This document shows positions 37,601-48,760 of a stretch of DNA of 64,000 bases, one piece after another (positions within the stretch are counted from its first letter, which is position 1; every line of letters begins with the position of its first letter). Where the stretch lies: positions 12,768,034 through 12,832,033 of the forward strand of contig CM060853.1 in the NCBI GenBank assembly GCA_030737835.1, written 5' to 3'. This DNA is from Acorus gramineus. Taxonomy: Eukaryota > Streptophyta > Magnoliopsida > Acorales > Acoraceae. The position numbers were made by a program, and so were the translations under genes. The notes beneath the pieces were generated by a model, which had not been told where the DNA came from, searched no databases, and was given only the letters and a program-made list of their open reading frames with translations.

Positions 37601-38572
37601 TGATTCAGTGAGGCTGTGCTCAATTTGCAATGTTGTTTGCAATAGTGAATCAGTGTTTATGTCCCACCTTGCAGGACAAAAACATGCTGCTAAGGTAATC
37701 TTAGGTGATTTCACTGTCTGTGCTTTCTTATATCAAAATCAGAATCTTAAAACAGCCTGTCTGGTTTCTACTTAATGGAACTTCCTCATGTTTCCAACTA
37801 ATAGATGTAGTGGTATACATATATTAATATGTAAGTAGAAGATGATACTATGCTCAAGACTTGATAACTATTAGGTTCATTATAAAGAAGATGTAGACAG
37901 TAAAACAAGTTTGGAAAAACTGTGCATTGCTTTTAAAGTATATATTTTGGCCAACATTAATATATAATGGATCGTGAATGGAATCATATATTGCATAAGA
38001 TTTTTGTCACATTGTGTGTGATATTTGCACATAATTAACATTTGTACATGTTATGTTTCCTTTGTTTTTTACTTTGGATTGGAATAAATATCTCACATCA
38101 CTCACAGGTTATGGGTAGTCTTCCTAATGGGCCAGTGCATATGCCTACGGCCGCTGTTCATCCAAACCCCACTCTAGTTGCCACAAGTAGACTCCCAAAG
38201 TCCGTGTTCTGCGAGGTCTGCAAGATCGAGTGCAACACCAAAGAAGTTCTCGATTGCCACAGGAATGGCAACAAACACAAGAAAAATGTGATGAAACTAG
38301 AACAGGCCCTGACCACAAGGCCACAACCACCTAAAACGGAAGAGAAGGCCGTGGTCGTGAAATCGAAGAGGAAGAAGGCAGCCGAGGAGGATGTGGAGAC
38401 TAAGAAGAAGAAGCTTCTAGAAAGCGGGACGGCCGCTGATGCTGTTAAGGTTTGCAAAGCGTGCAATGTGGTTTGCAATAGTCAAACGGTGTTTGATTAT
38501 CATATTAAGGGACAGAAGCACTTGGCGATGGTGAAGAAGCAACAGGAAGAGCAGTTGGTGGTGGTTGCATGA
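25680..38572 (+). CDS. Triple U1-type (zf-met) zinc-finger protein, probable RNA-binding
   Basis: Three exons, 25680-26054, 37518-37694 and 38108-38572, are joined by phase-0 GT-AG introns into 338 residues. Residues 1-125 are rich in Pro, Tyr and Gln and look disordered. Three fingers follow with identical spacing C-X2-C-X12-H-X5-H: C159/C162/H175/H181, C219/C222/H235/H241 and C300/C303/H316/H322. This is the matrin/U1-C type (zf-met), known to bind double-stranded or structured RNA. Fingers 1 and 3 are each preceded by a similar stretch, (D/V)ETK(R/K)KK(M/L)-(I/L)E-x-G, which suggests duplication of a finger plus its linker. A KSKRKK cluster may be a nuclear signal. Intron 1 is 11,463 bp and packed with transposons; a short missed exon there is possible. 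The RNA-binding role is inferred from finger type. Confidence 0.85.
26379..26605. mobile_element. Harbinger/Tourist-like MITE in intron 1 of the zinc-finger gene
   Basis: GACCCTGTTTAGAAACGGG at the left pairs with CTCGTTTCAAAATAGGGC at the right. TTA is duplicated at 26376-26378 and 26606-26608. The interior (TTTTTTGTAAAAATGTGTCA, TTTTTAATTAAGCTGTGAC) matches the MITE at 20484-20663. Confidence 0.85.
27560..29695 (-). mobile_element. 5'-truncated L1-type LINE in intron 1
   Basis: The - strand carries decayed pieces in LINE order. First comes the distal reverse-transcriptase region ([15 protein letters not shown], then a [24 protein letters not shown] stretch), then a zf-RVT-type region (WSWEES followed by lysine/tryptophan-rich pieces). 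Last is an RNase H-like piece beginning [17 protein letters not shown]. Stops and frameshifts break the frame. On the - strand the element ends in an A-rich ATTAAAATTAAA tail near 27565, the usual LINE 3' end. The proximal RT and ORF1 are absent, so it is 5'-truncated. It is antisense to its host gene. Confidence 0.8.
30234..30707 (+). repeat. 5' LTR of the Gypsy element
   Basis: It is collinear with 35230-35709, sharing GATTGGACCACCA, AAATCCATATTTTGTGG and GGAGATCAAGAGTAATATCT. The start is judged from alignment to the 3' LTR, and the end from the primer-binding site that follows. Confidence 0.75.
30709..30720 (+). other. Primer-binding site (tRNA-iMet)
   Basis: TGGTATCAGAGC is the usual primer-binding sequence complementary to the 3' end of initiator methionine tRNA, and it lies directly after the 5' LTR. 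Confidence 0.9.
31130..31530 (+). pseudogene. Gypsy gag fragment
   Basis: Retrotransposon gag core is recognisable: [20 protein letters not shown], then [10 protein letters not shown] and a REGNQS-like [13 protein letters not shown] stretch. An upstream stop near 31126 separates it from its N-terminus, and a stop follows LRPSI. Confidence 0.8.
32040..34960 (+). pseudogene. Gypsy pol fragments (PR, RT, RH, INT)
   Basis: The protease region reads [12 protein letters not shown] then [11 protein letters not shown]. The reverse transcriptase contains [14 protein letters not shown], and HFGDIL where the family has YxDDIL. RNase H is broken. The integrase end reads [20 protein letters not shown]. 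The pieces lie in several frames with many stops. Order PR-RT-RH-INT identifies Ty3/Gypsy. Confidence 0.85.
35230..35709 (+). repeat. 3' LTR of the Gypsy element
   Basis: It starts TGATGCAG directly after a purine-rich GTGGAGGAGAC tract that fits a polypurine tract. It diverges noticeably from the 5' LTR, indicating an old insertion. The final ORF of the element continues through its first 60 bp to a TAA. Confidence 0.75.
35710..37517. other. Remainder of intron 1, nothing recognised
   Basis: AT-rich intron sequence with an AC-dinucleotide run near 37257-37275 and no further element whose ends could be paired. Confidence 0.5.
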
Positions 38573-39038
38573 GACTTTGCTGAATGTCATCAGTGTCTTG
38601 TTTGTCCTTGTCCTGTGAAACATGAATTGTGGTGTAACAAGAATCAGTCTGTGTTTCAGGCTGTTGTTTGGGGATGCATGTATTGGGCCTGCAATGCTAC
38701 AGAGAGACTGGGACGTTTCGCGCTCTATTTATGGGGGAAGTTGTTCAAGTTCATGTTAGTTGTAAATTTTAATTTCACAATACTCCTGTACTCCTGATTG
38801 AACAAATTAGAATAATGATATCCTAATGGGGGAGGACATGTCAGAATCTGGAAATTGTGGGTTCATTCACATGATTAGTCAAGCAAGATACAAGTATGAT
38901 AAAAATAAGCAAATGATCTGAATCCTTTCATCTAGTGCCCCTTTGAGGTATTCTCATGCAAGAATAATTGTTATGTATTTCATATCCATTTATTCTATTG
39001 AAAATGCTATATTGTGAGTATAATTTGATTCGTGTCAT
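38573..39038. other. 3' region of the zinc-finger gene
   Basis: This is the probable 3' UTR and downstream flank of the zinc-finger gene; no other feature is seen. Confidence 0.45.
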
Positions 39039-39050
39039 CACCCCTGCTTT

Positions 39051-39230
39051 TTTTTATTTTTTATTTTTGTAGTAAGGCCCGCAAAGGGTGGATACAATAT
39101 AACTTAGCACAAAACCTAACCCAACAGAAATAGAAATACTCTCCAAAGGGGGTTGGATCATGATTGAACCCGGGTCATCTGTCCAAGACCACTGCACCTC
39201 TTCCACCTCACCCGCAAGGGGATGTGCCAC
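39051..39230 (-). mobile_element. tRNA-derived SINE
   Basis: On the - strand the unit starts GTGGCACATCCCCTTGCGGG and contains GGGTTCAATC, close to a Pol III B box (GGTTCRANNC). TGGCACATCC may be a worn A box. It ends in a T-rich + strand run, an A-rich tail on the element strand. CACCCCTGCTTT is duplicated on both sides (39039-39050 and 39231-39242), a 12-bp target duplication as L1-driven insertion leaves. Confidence 0.8.
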
Positions 39231-39242
39231 CACCCCTGCTTT

Positions 39243-42200
39243 GCACCTTACTACTCACACATCACAATTATATAAATAGTTAGGCTTGTTGATGTTAGAA
39301 GCTGCATATCAAAAGGAGGAGAATCACATCTTTGTTAAAAAAGAAAAATTAAAATAATGAGAAGATATTTGATTTGATACAAATAATTAGGAGAAATTAT
39401 ATTCACAATGATTTTTTCATATTTATGGGTAAATTTTAGGTATAGCATATATAATTATAAATTAAATGACTCTCTATTGTTTGGGGAACAAGTTAGTTTA
39501 TATTTCAGGTCCCTTTTAGAAGCTTATATATGTCTAATCAACTGTCATCACTTCTTATAAAATAAAGAGTGACTTAACATGTCAAATCATTTTTTTACTT
39601 TTTATAAATCACTATCCACAATTTATTTATATTTTATCAACTACCTTATTCATGACTGGTTAAACAGTAAAATTTTATTTTTACGTTTTCAAATAAGAAT
39701 AACTAAAAAAAAATACAACTATATATATATATATATATTTTCACCGATACAAATATCCACATAGGAATACTACTTTATATATATGCCCGGAACAATATAT
39801 GACGCTACCCAAATGGACGGTACATAGGCCAAAGCATCCTGAAAAGAAACAAAGATTCCATCACTTCAAATATAAGAAGGAACCACCCGAACTGGCACAA
39901 CTTGATGTATTATATATATGATACAAACAATATTATAGATTATAATGATAATAATGATTTTTAGGTCCTCATCATAGACCCCATGAGATGATAATAAAAC
40001 ATTATTTATTATACCTTTTATTTGATAACCACTTCAAAATTTTATTTCGAGGATCGTGGAGTATCATTAATTCCTGTATTTCTTCACTATTGCATCGTGG
40101 AGAATCATGAATTTTAAAACTTTTATTCATACAGCAATATTAATCGATTTTTGATTTACGGAATCGAATTTGTCTATGAAGAATACATAGGAGCTGATCC
40201 GAAATTCTACTTTTGAGGATTTGAAAGGCACATAATCATTTATTTATTTATTTATTTGGATCTCATCTCAATGTCTCTCGAATTAGGTCTGACATTATTG
40301 TATTCGTGATCGAGTTGTGTTTTGCTTATTGTTTTAAATTTAAACACGAATTTTTTTATGTATTGAATGTCATTTTTCACAGTTTAATTTGTTTTTATCT
40401 CGGTATCTTAAATGTAACATTCGATATTGTTACATTTTACATATGAGTATGATGTTACTGTGACATTGTTGACAATGTAAATAGTCATTTTTCAAATCTG
40501 TGTTATTTTTTTTACATTCATAAATGTAACAGTCAACCGCATGCATGTATTAATTTATATTTCTTATATTCATAAATATAACAATCAACTACAGGTAAAT
40601 TGCATGGCATGTAAAACATTTAAGTAAATGTAACTATTGCATTACATTTAGGTAAATGTAACAGTTTTTATGAAAATGTAACAAATAATTCATGTAATAT
40701 TTGTTAAATGTAACTCACAACCAAAAATGTGTTTGATATTTTTTATAAAATGTAACTAACTATTGAAGAGAAGATCTGTTTTTAAATTGTTTAAACATTG
40801 TATGGAATGTAAAACATTTATGTTACATTTATGTAAATATAACAAATAGATATAAATGATATAAACATTAGGAAAATATATTTGCATTGTGTGAGATGCA
40901 TCTAATTTATGTAAATTAAAAAAATGTTTGTCAAATGCTAGAATGTTCGTTAATAACATTCAGAAAAAAAAAGTGTATAATACAAATGCAATTTGAAAAA
41001 AAACAAGTACGCAGTTTGAAGGATTTCGACGAAAAACAATTTAGGTAGTTTTGGTGTAATTTAGGTAAATTTTGGTATAACTGAAATAGAAAATTCAATT
41101 ACTAGGTAAAGATTTCAAATTTTGAAATAGGGCAAATTTTAGTGTAATCGAAATTAATGTGAAAGATTAATAACTGAATAGAGAAAAAATAGGGATCTGC
41201 GTTAATGAGATATATTTTTAATGAAGGGTATATCCGTATTTTACCATTTTACCATTTTTCAAAAGTCAACAAACCAGCCAATAAAGTGATGACACCTCAT
41301 GGGGTTTATGACTTGGGGTCTGAGTATCACCACTGTTATAATAACACTTAAATGGTCACTAGATCAATGTACGTCAGCAATGATATACCTCATGGGGTTT
41401 GCAGCCTCGTTTGCTATGATATACTACGCTATCATAGTATATAGCTTCTGTCATAGTGTATGACATGATTTTTTTTATATTTTTTCAGTTCAAACAGAAG
41501 AAAAAAAACACTATTATATCTCAATATATACATCATTTCATATAACAGCATACACTTCAAAGAGAGAGTGTATGATATAAAAAAAAAAACGATACGCATT
41601 GTAATTGAGACTACAATGGAGACTGGATGTATTTTTTTCTGTTTGTTTATGTCCTCTATTGAATCCATCATCACTGTCATTGTAAATCTGCCCCATCACA
41701 CAGACCTGGTTGAAAAGGAGCATGTGGAGAGCCATCGGAATCACTGGATTTGGCTTAAGAAGCTCTTCATTCAACCTCTTCCAATGCTCCGTTGCATAGC
41801 ATTGGATCGTCGTTGAGATGTATTCTTTTTCTATCTAGAAAATCAAAACAAAAAAAACATTAATCAATTTGGTGATCCAAATTGGTACAGATGCTATCAC
41901 TTTCGCTATTGACTTGACTAACCAAGTTGTAGAACTGATTCTGCAAGAATCAATTTTGTAATTGATCCTGCAAGAAGCTCGCCTCCTCCAGTTTTAGAGC
42001 ATTATTTGCTTGAAATCTGTGTGTATGAAGCTGTTACAGTAAAACTGTTTGGTTGTACGATTGTAGAGATAACTTCCTGCAATCTCAAAAACTGCGCAAC
42101 CCGACATGCACCCTAAATGATTAGTTGGAAATCCGTTTAAATGGATTTTTATTTTTACAGAAATTAAAAAAATACACATGTGCTTCTAAATTGTTTAAAA

Positions 42201-42289
42201 TAATACATAATTAAAAGTTTCTTGAAACTTTCAGTACAAAAAAAAGAGTTTCTTAGAAATCAAAATGTTTTTTTCCGCGTAAACACTGA
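39243..42289. other. Intergenic, repeat remnants, no gene
   Basis: AT-rich with TA runs (39719-39739). Sequences AGACCCCATGAGATGAT at 39975 and GACACCTCATGGGGTTTATG at 41290 are partly inverted copies and may mark the ends of an unrecognised element enclosing the ATGTAAC repeats. Small ORFs at 41430-41820 lie in overlapping frames on both strands and show no domain. Confidence 0.35.
40390..40870. repeat. Scattered AAATGTAAC motif cluster
   Basis: AAATGTAAC or its complement GTTACATTT, with close variants, occurs about ten times in 480 bp, in both orientations and at irregular spacing. No constant period is seen, so this is not a simple tandem repeat. It may be the subterminal or internal motif of a DNA transposon. 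Confidence 0.5.
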
Positions 42290-42466
42290 AAAACGCATAT
42301 ACACTTTAATTCGAGTTCTCCGCATATGCTCTAAAAAACGCTTAATTCGCATATGCGCTTAAATATAAACCGCGTATCAGCATATGCACTGAAACGCTTA
42401 AAAACACGTTTGCACATATGCGCTTAATTCGTGCAACCCGCTCTAAACGCTTTTTTCCCACGCATG
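42290..42466. repeat. CGCATATGCG repeat block B, left part
   Basis: Repeated CGCATATGCGCTTAA-type units match blocks A and C. The block is cut by the hAT insertion at 42467 and resumes at 43938-44100. Confidence 0.65.
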
Positions 42467-43929
42467 TAGGGGTCCTTAAAAAGCTCGAGGCCCGAGAGCC
42501 CCGCCCGTTTTTAGGGAGGGCCGGGCTCGGACCTGATTCTAGGGCCCGGCCGGTGGGCCCGCCCGAACTGGGTTCGTTCAGGCTGGCCCGTTGGCCCAGC
42601 CTTTAAGACAATTCAATAAATGAGTCACATATAATTTTATATAATTTTTATTTGGATTGTGATTGAATTATATAAATTATTGACATTTATGTAGGTGCCA
42701 ACCTAATAAGATATATGTAGTTATTTAGTTTTTTAAATAATTTATTTATTTATTTTTGAAACCTCAATAAATATAAATATTTTTTTCAACGTTATACTTT
42801 AAATTTTGTGTTATTTTAACATTTTATACAAATGAACAACTTAAAATTAAAAGGGTTAAAGACATCTAAGTCCCTACAAACATAGGAAAACCCATATAAA
42901 TCCCTACTAAAATTGGGACAGACGTACGAGTCCCTGAAAACTCAGAAAAATCTAATTATCATCCCTGAGTTAAATTTCCATCCAAACTTAATGGAATATT
43001 CTCATAATATTCTGTCACATATAATTGTGTAGACATTGAAGTCCTTATAAATAGTCATAAAGACAAATTAGTCCCTACAAAAGACAAAATTGCCCCTGAA
43101 AGACTTTTACATTAAATTGTGTACGCATTGCAGTCCCTATAAACAATCATAAAGACAAATTAGTCCTTGCAAAAGACAAAATTGCCCCTGAATGATTTTT
43201 ACATTTAATTGGATAGACATTACAATCCTTATAAATAATCGTAAAGATAAATTGGTACATGTAAAAGATAAAAATGCCCCTGAAGAATTTTTACATTTAA
43301 TTGTGTAGAAATTGCAGTCTTTTAGAGGGTATTTAATTTTTAAATTGCAATGTCTGCACAATTAAATGTAAAAATACTTCAAGGGTATTTTTGTCAGGAA
43401 CCAATTTGTCTTTACGATTGTTTATAAGGACTGTAATGTCTATTCAATTACATGTAAAAGTCTTTTAAGGGCAATTTTATCTTTTGCGGAGACTAATTTG
43501 TCTTTATAATTATTTATAGGGACTACAATGTATACACAATTTAATGTAAAAGTCTTTTATGGGTAATTTTATCTTTTGCAGGGACTAATTTGTCTTTATG
43601 ACTGTTTATAAGGACTTCAATGTCTACACAATTATATGTGATAGAATATTCTAGGAATATTCCGTTAAATTTGGATGAAAATTTAACTCAAAGATGATAA
43701 TTGGGTTTTTCTGAGTTTTCAGGGACTCGTACGTCTGTCCCAATTTTAGTAGGGACTTATATAGGTTTTCCCATGTTTGTAGGGACTTAAATGTCTTTAA
43801 CCCAAATTAAAAAATCAAAATGAATAAGATGTTTAAAACTGGGTCTGTATACCTGAAACCCGGGCCCGTGGGCAGGGCATGGGCTCTCTTTTTTGGCTGC
43901 GGGCCGGCCCGGCTTGTTGCCAACCCCTA
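42467..43929. mobile_element. hAT-type transposon (1.46 kb) with GGCCCG subterminal repeats
   Basis: It starts TAGGGGTCC and ends GCCAACCCCTA. Both ends carry GGCCCGG/CCGGGCC-rich subterminal blocks in inverted orientation, a well-known look of plant hAT MITEs. CACGCATG and CACGTATG (42459-42466 and 43930-43937) form an 8-bp duplication with one mismatch. About 950 bp of its length is a nested Mutator-like foldback element; without it the hAT is about 0.5 kb. Confidence 0.88.
42853..43803. mobile_element. Foldback Mutator-like element nested in the hAT
   Basis: Nearly the whole element is a large inverted repeat: GGGTTAAAGACATCTAAG at the left, CTTAAATGTCTTTAACCC at the right, with collinear arms of over 400 bp. 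Each arm contains ~100-bp direct subrepeats with GTCCCTA, ATAAAGACAAATTAGTCC and AAATTGCCCCTGAA. The 9-bp duplication AAATTAAAA is perfect at 42844-42852 and 43804-43812. A second copy of the family is at 51320-51957. Confidence 0.93.
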
Positions 43930-43937
43930 CACGTATG

Positions 43938-44100
43938 CACCGAGACGCTTAATCGGATATGCGCGCGCTTAAAACGCTTTCTTTTTACTGCATATGCACT
44001 GAACCGCTTATAATGAGCTTAAACTCTGTTTTTCGCGCTTGTGCTGAAACGCCTAATTTTTTGCGCTTGCATATTCAATTTCATCCACGAAACCGCAATA
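43938..44100. repeat. CGCATATGCG repeat block B, right part
   Basis: This is the continuation of the block interrupted by the hAT insertion: GCTTAATCGGATATGCGCGC, ACCGCTTA and related units. The AT-rich sequence after it (44110-44210) resembles that after block C (52380-52530), both with TATGCTAGTAT. Confidence 0.6.
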
Positions 44101-44921
44101 TTGGGCTTATTTTGAATTATTCATATAATTGTTTACATATCTTATGCATTCATAATATAGTATATATACTTTCTTTAACCTATTATATACCCAATTATGC
44201 TAGTATCTACTAGGTTAATCGAAATGACAAAATGTATGCATTTCATTGAATCCAGTAATATATACTTCATTTTTTTCCCATAAATTCAATAAACAAAATA
44301 TACTTTCAATGATATGATTTGCAAGAATAACCCATGTTTCAAATCAAAACCATTTAGTAAACTGAAAAAAATGAACGATTTAGGATTACTGGTTCAAATG
44401 TTGAGAAAATCGGATCTGAATTGTAACATTATCATTTCATAATATATATTTTAAGTATTATTTAATCTAAAAATTACTAACATATTGTCCAACAATTGAA
44501 AATATATTAACCATCAAAAAAAAAAAAAATGAAAATATATTATTCCATGACTAACTAAGTGGGTTTAAAGGACCAATTCAAAATTCATTTGAACAAGCTT
44601 TTACTTTGGTAGAAATTGAAAAGTACAAATGTGTTTAATTTCCAAACAGTTTCAAAAAAAAAAAAAAAAACATACGTAATAAATGTTTGTTTAATCTTCT
44701 AGAATTTTTTAAGCAAATAAATTGAGTTTCTTAGAATCATACTCTTCAAACAGACTTTCAAACGGATCATAAGCACTGTTTGGGTGTTGAAACAGAGAAA
44801 CAATAGAATACAAAATGAACTCTTTTTTATGAAAAAAAAAAAACCCGTATAATTGAATTACATTAATTATATACTTCATTAGATAACACATGATGCTGCA
44901 TATAAAACCACATATAAATAA

Positions 44922-45373
44922 GGGTAAATTGCATTTGGACCCCCTAAAGTCTTTGAAACCTACAATAACACCCCCTGAAGTTTCAAAACATACACTTACA
45001 CCCCTGCTGTTAGATATTCGGTTAAAATAGAATACAAAAGTAAGATTTTATCTATTTTAATTAAATCATTATTATATTTTTCACATTTTAATTATTGTTA
45101 TGTGAGTTAATTCTCACAATAAATCGATCCAAATATTTTTGAAGATTTGATTATTGTAGTAATTAATATTTACAAAATATATCCAAAGTTCATTTGGCTC
45201 TTTTTTGGGTATCTACAAAATTAGTTACATGGTTAAAATACTAAATTTTAAAGTACTTTTACCCCATCTTAATGAAAAATCTGACGATAGGGGGTGTAAA
45301 TGCATGTTTTTTATTTTCAGGGGATGCTTCTGCAGGTTTTAAAAATTTCAAAGGATCCAAATATATTTTACCG
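44922..45373. mobile_element. Mutator-like MITE with GGTAAA...TTTGGA ends
   Basis: The left end GGGTAAATTGCATTTGGACC pairs with the complement of GGATCCAAATATATTTTACC at the right. Inside each end ACCCCCT and GGGGG motifs alternate with CATTTACACC-like sequence. TATAAATAA and TGTAAATAA (44913-44921 and 45374-45382) match 8 of 9 bases. No ORF is seen. Confidence 0.75.
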
Positions 45374-45688
45374 TGTAAATAAATATACATGAATCTTAAG
45401 GCCCCAAATCAAACGCCCATATAGTGTTATGGAGCCTTTTCGATTTCATTGAAATAATTTCATAATCAGTCTCATTATTTAATGGAATAAAAATTAATAT
45501 ATATCTTTCTTTTAAATAGAAAAGGCATGCAAAGTATAATATTGGAATTGTTTTCCATTAAATTATTCGAATTTTTCAATGGCATGTGCGTTTTCACACA
45601 TTCGGTTATTCGTATGTGCGTTAAATTCGCATGAAACGTGTTTTTATTTGTAGAGTAGTGATACATTGCAGTATAACAATAATAAAAT

Positions 45689-45780
45689 TGTTATAAATAT
45701 ATGTATTTGAAGATACATGCATATATTTGTGGATGACCACACAATAAATAGATTCATCTTGGTATAATGTCTTATTAAAG
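45689..45780 (+). repeat. 5' LTR start of the Copia element (truncated by inversion)
   Basis: TGTTATAAATATATGTATTT through TATTAAAGTT matches the first 90 bp of the 3' LTR at 50979. After this the similarity stops at the inversion breakpoint. Confidence 0.85.
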
Positions 45781-45989
45781 TTCTTTAGAACTTTTCTGTA
45801 CTACATTGTCTGATGGACAAGATTCTACTTGGATTTTGCTCGATCTGCAAGCTGGGACAATATCTTGTTTTTCCAAGATTTTCATTTCGATCAACTCTTT
45901 CTTTTATGTAAGCTCTTCAAAAATCCCTATATATTCAAATCATGATCATATACTGCAATAATAGCAAATCCGGATTCCAATTTCTTGAT

Positions 45990-47820
45990 AAAAATACAAG
46001 AACAAATTAGATTGTTCTCATACCCTTCTTTCAAAAAAAATATTCACTTAGGTGATTGTTCCAATGCGCCCAGATTGCTTTAACCCATGTAAAGATCTTT
46101 TGATAGAATACATGCTTCGGATGTGTTATTTGTTTCAGGCATTTTAAATCCTTCAAGGATCTTGATATATATATATATATCACTTTCTAGTGTTCCGTAT
46201 AAATGTGTTGTAACTACATCCATTAGAAGCATACTCAATCCTTTTGAGACTGTCAAAGTCATTAAAAATCGAAATGTGATTTGGATCCATCACAGGAGAC
46301 TACATTTCTTCATAGTCAATATCAAGTCTCTGCGAGAAACCTTGTGCCACAAGACATGCTTTGTATCTCACAATTTTATTTTTGTCATTGTGCTTCCTTA
46401 CAAATACCCATTTGTATTCTACAGGCATTACATCTTCATATATTTAGATTACAGGTCTAAATACTTCACGTTTCGCTAGAGAAATTTAATTCGGTCTGTA
46501 TTGCCTTTTTCTAATTTGGCCAATCATTTCTACGTCGACATTTTTTTTACATTTTACAGTTAATGATCCTCAAAATATCAAGAGCAACATCATATGAATA
46601 TACATTGTCGACAATGATTTTATTATATCTCATCTTTCTTCTTTATGATTTAATGAGATCTCATATTTACATTTGCCTCCTCAGGCGCTACCTCTTCTGG
46701 GGTTACATCTTTCATTAGAAAGATGAGATTGATCAATTTGCTTATGTTGCTTGTATTGAGGTCTCTTTGTGAGCACTAATCTCTTTATCTACATTTCTCG
46801 TACCTTTCTTTATGAGAATTAATTTTGTCTTTTACACTAATCGGCCGGCCACACTTTTGGCATTCCTTATATTCATACACTGAATATTGTTCTAAATCAT
46901 GATTTTAGCAGCTATAGCAAAATATATCATCAATGATCACTTGTTTGCGATACCACAAGATCTTTTTGTATTTGTATAACATATGGAATTTCCTCATTTC
47001 CATGTATATCCTTTGGGGACATGTCACTTCAGGGACATATGTCTCTTCGGATATTTTATCTTCTGCAGAAGTTAATAATGTAGATCTTACAAGTGTTTCA
47101 GGCTCTTCTGAAGCATTATTTTTCTCTTTCAGGGAACATAATGATCTTTTGAACCTATATGTCTTCCATGCTTCAGGCATGTTTTGTGAATTATTTAGCC
47201 GGCATACTGATAGTTTTTCAATAAGAACACCAATCCGAACATTAGTTTTTACAGTTGAATATGTGACATTGTCACTTTTTTGTATGAGTAAATGCATCCG
47301 TCATTGATGCTCAATTTTCTCTAATAAATTTCACGTCGTTCTTTAAGCGACATATTTCCTCCCCCTAACGACGGGAATATTATCTCATTGAAATAACAAT
47401 CCACAAAAATCATGTGGTACAAATATTAACTATCATCAAGAAAAAGAATCTTCTGGTTCTTTATTATATACCCAAATGAATAGTTCAATGTATTATCGCA
47501 TACCATAGAACGACGATCATAATGAATATCTAAGACAATCATACCAAATCATAAATATCATAGAACTTCTCGTTCATATGTTTTTCTAGTATATGCTTTT
47601 CTAATATAACCCGTTGGGAGAGAGCGCAATGCTTTTCTAGTATATGCTTATGGCATAAGGTATGCTTCTGGCCAAATGCTTTTCTAATGTATGCTTCTGG
47701 TATAAGATAAATGATTGTCGTTCATGCATAGATACTTCATAGTCACAATATGATTTAGATGTATACAAATTCATCGTTGATCCTTTTTTTTCTTCTGATA
47801 TCTGCTCTTCTGGAGCCTTC
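45990..47820 (-). pseudogene. Copia pol (integrase tail to reverse transcriptase), broken
   Basis: On the - strand, EEQISEEKK near 47800 is followed far downstream by RT pieces: EVFRPV, then [60 protein letters not shown] and KILEGFKMPE, ending before YGLKQ-like sequence at 46075. This order and wording are those of Ty1/Copia RT. Stops and frameshifts are frequent. It lies within the inverted interior of the element. Confidence 0.85.
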
Positions 47821-48579
47821 AATCAAGTGTAATACCAAAAATAGTATTATTATTTGCATTAATGAATGTTAAACTTAAAATAAGATAAATATAAAATCAT
47901 GAAAGTGCATTTCATAAAATAAAGAAAAATGCATAATTGACAAAGTTTTGATCATACATCAGGCACGTGACCATGTTTTTCAGCACTATGTGTACAACAA
48001 TAATTTTCCTTGAATTTTAGGGCTTTGCTTTACAAACTTATTCCCTTTATTTTGCTTTTGTACAATAGCAACCCACTTCTGGTGGTTTAAGATGTTTTAC
48101 AATCTCTATGATTGTTATGCTTCTAAATATGTAAAACATAATCTCATCATTCAACTTCCATGGCTAAAATAAATATTAAAAAAATGCATTTGCTTCATGC
48201 AGGGATGCTAAGCCATTGGATTGGTATATATATGATTTTTCATCAAAAGTTCATTGTTCGGTAACGATAATACATGAAATTGATGAATAGTTATTGCTTT
48301 CGCTATTGATATTGCTGGAGCACATATTTGAAGCATAATGGTCAATGGACCTTTCTTGATGAGGTATTTCTTTCTAAATCCCCTTATTACAGTGTTAAAA
48401 GCTAATCATCACTTTTACATGTTCCTGTTGAGATACATGTACCATAATTATTATTATTATGATCCTTCGAGGACCAAAAAAAAAATCATCTTTATTGTCC
48501 CACATGGACCCAAATAACCATGATTTTTATATAATCCTTCAGGGATAATAAAATTGTATATAGTCCTTCATGGACACGT

Positions 48580-48760
48580 TAGTCATATCTTTTACATGAT
48601 CCTTCAGGGATTCATTATATCAGAATTTTTGTATACTCATGTATGAACATATCTTTTACATGATCCTTCAGGGATTCATTATATCAAAAAATTTTGTATA
48701 CTCATGTATAGACATATCTTTCACATGATCCTTCAGGGATCCATGCTATTATACTTTTTT
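48580..48760. repeat. ~73-bp direct repeats with ATGATCCTTCAGGGAT
   Basis: ACATGATCCTTCAGGGAT(T/C)CAT recurs three times at about 48597, 48659 and 48724, with TATACTCATGTAT(A/G)(A/G)ACATATCTTT between. Looser copies of CCTTCAGGGA continue from 48460 to 48920. It lies in the gag-side part of the inverted Copia interior and could have arisen by slippage. Confidence 0.65.

Noticed and set aside
39045..39235. A possible tRNA gene, because of GGGTTCAATC
   Set aside because: No complete cloverleaf can be drawn; the A-rich tail and 12-bp flanking duplication identify a SINE instead.
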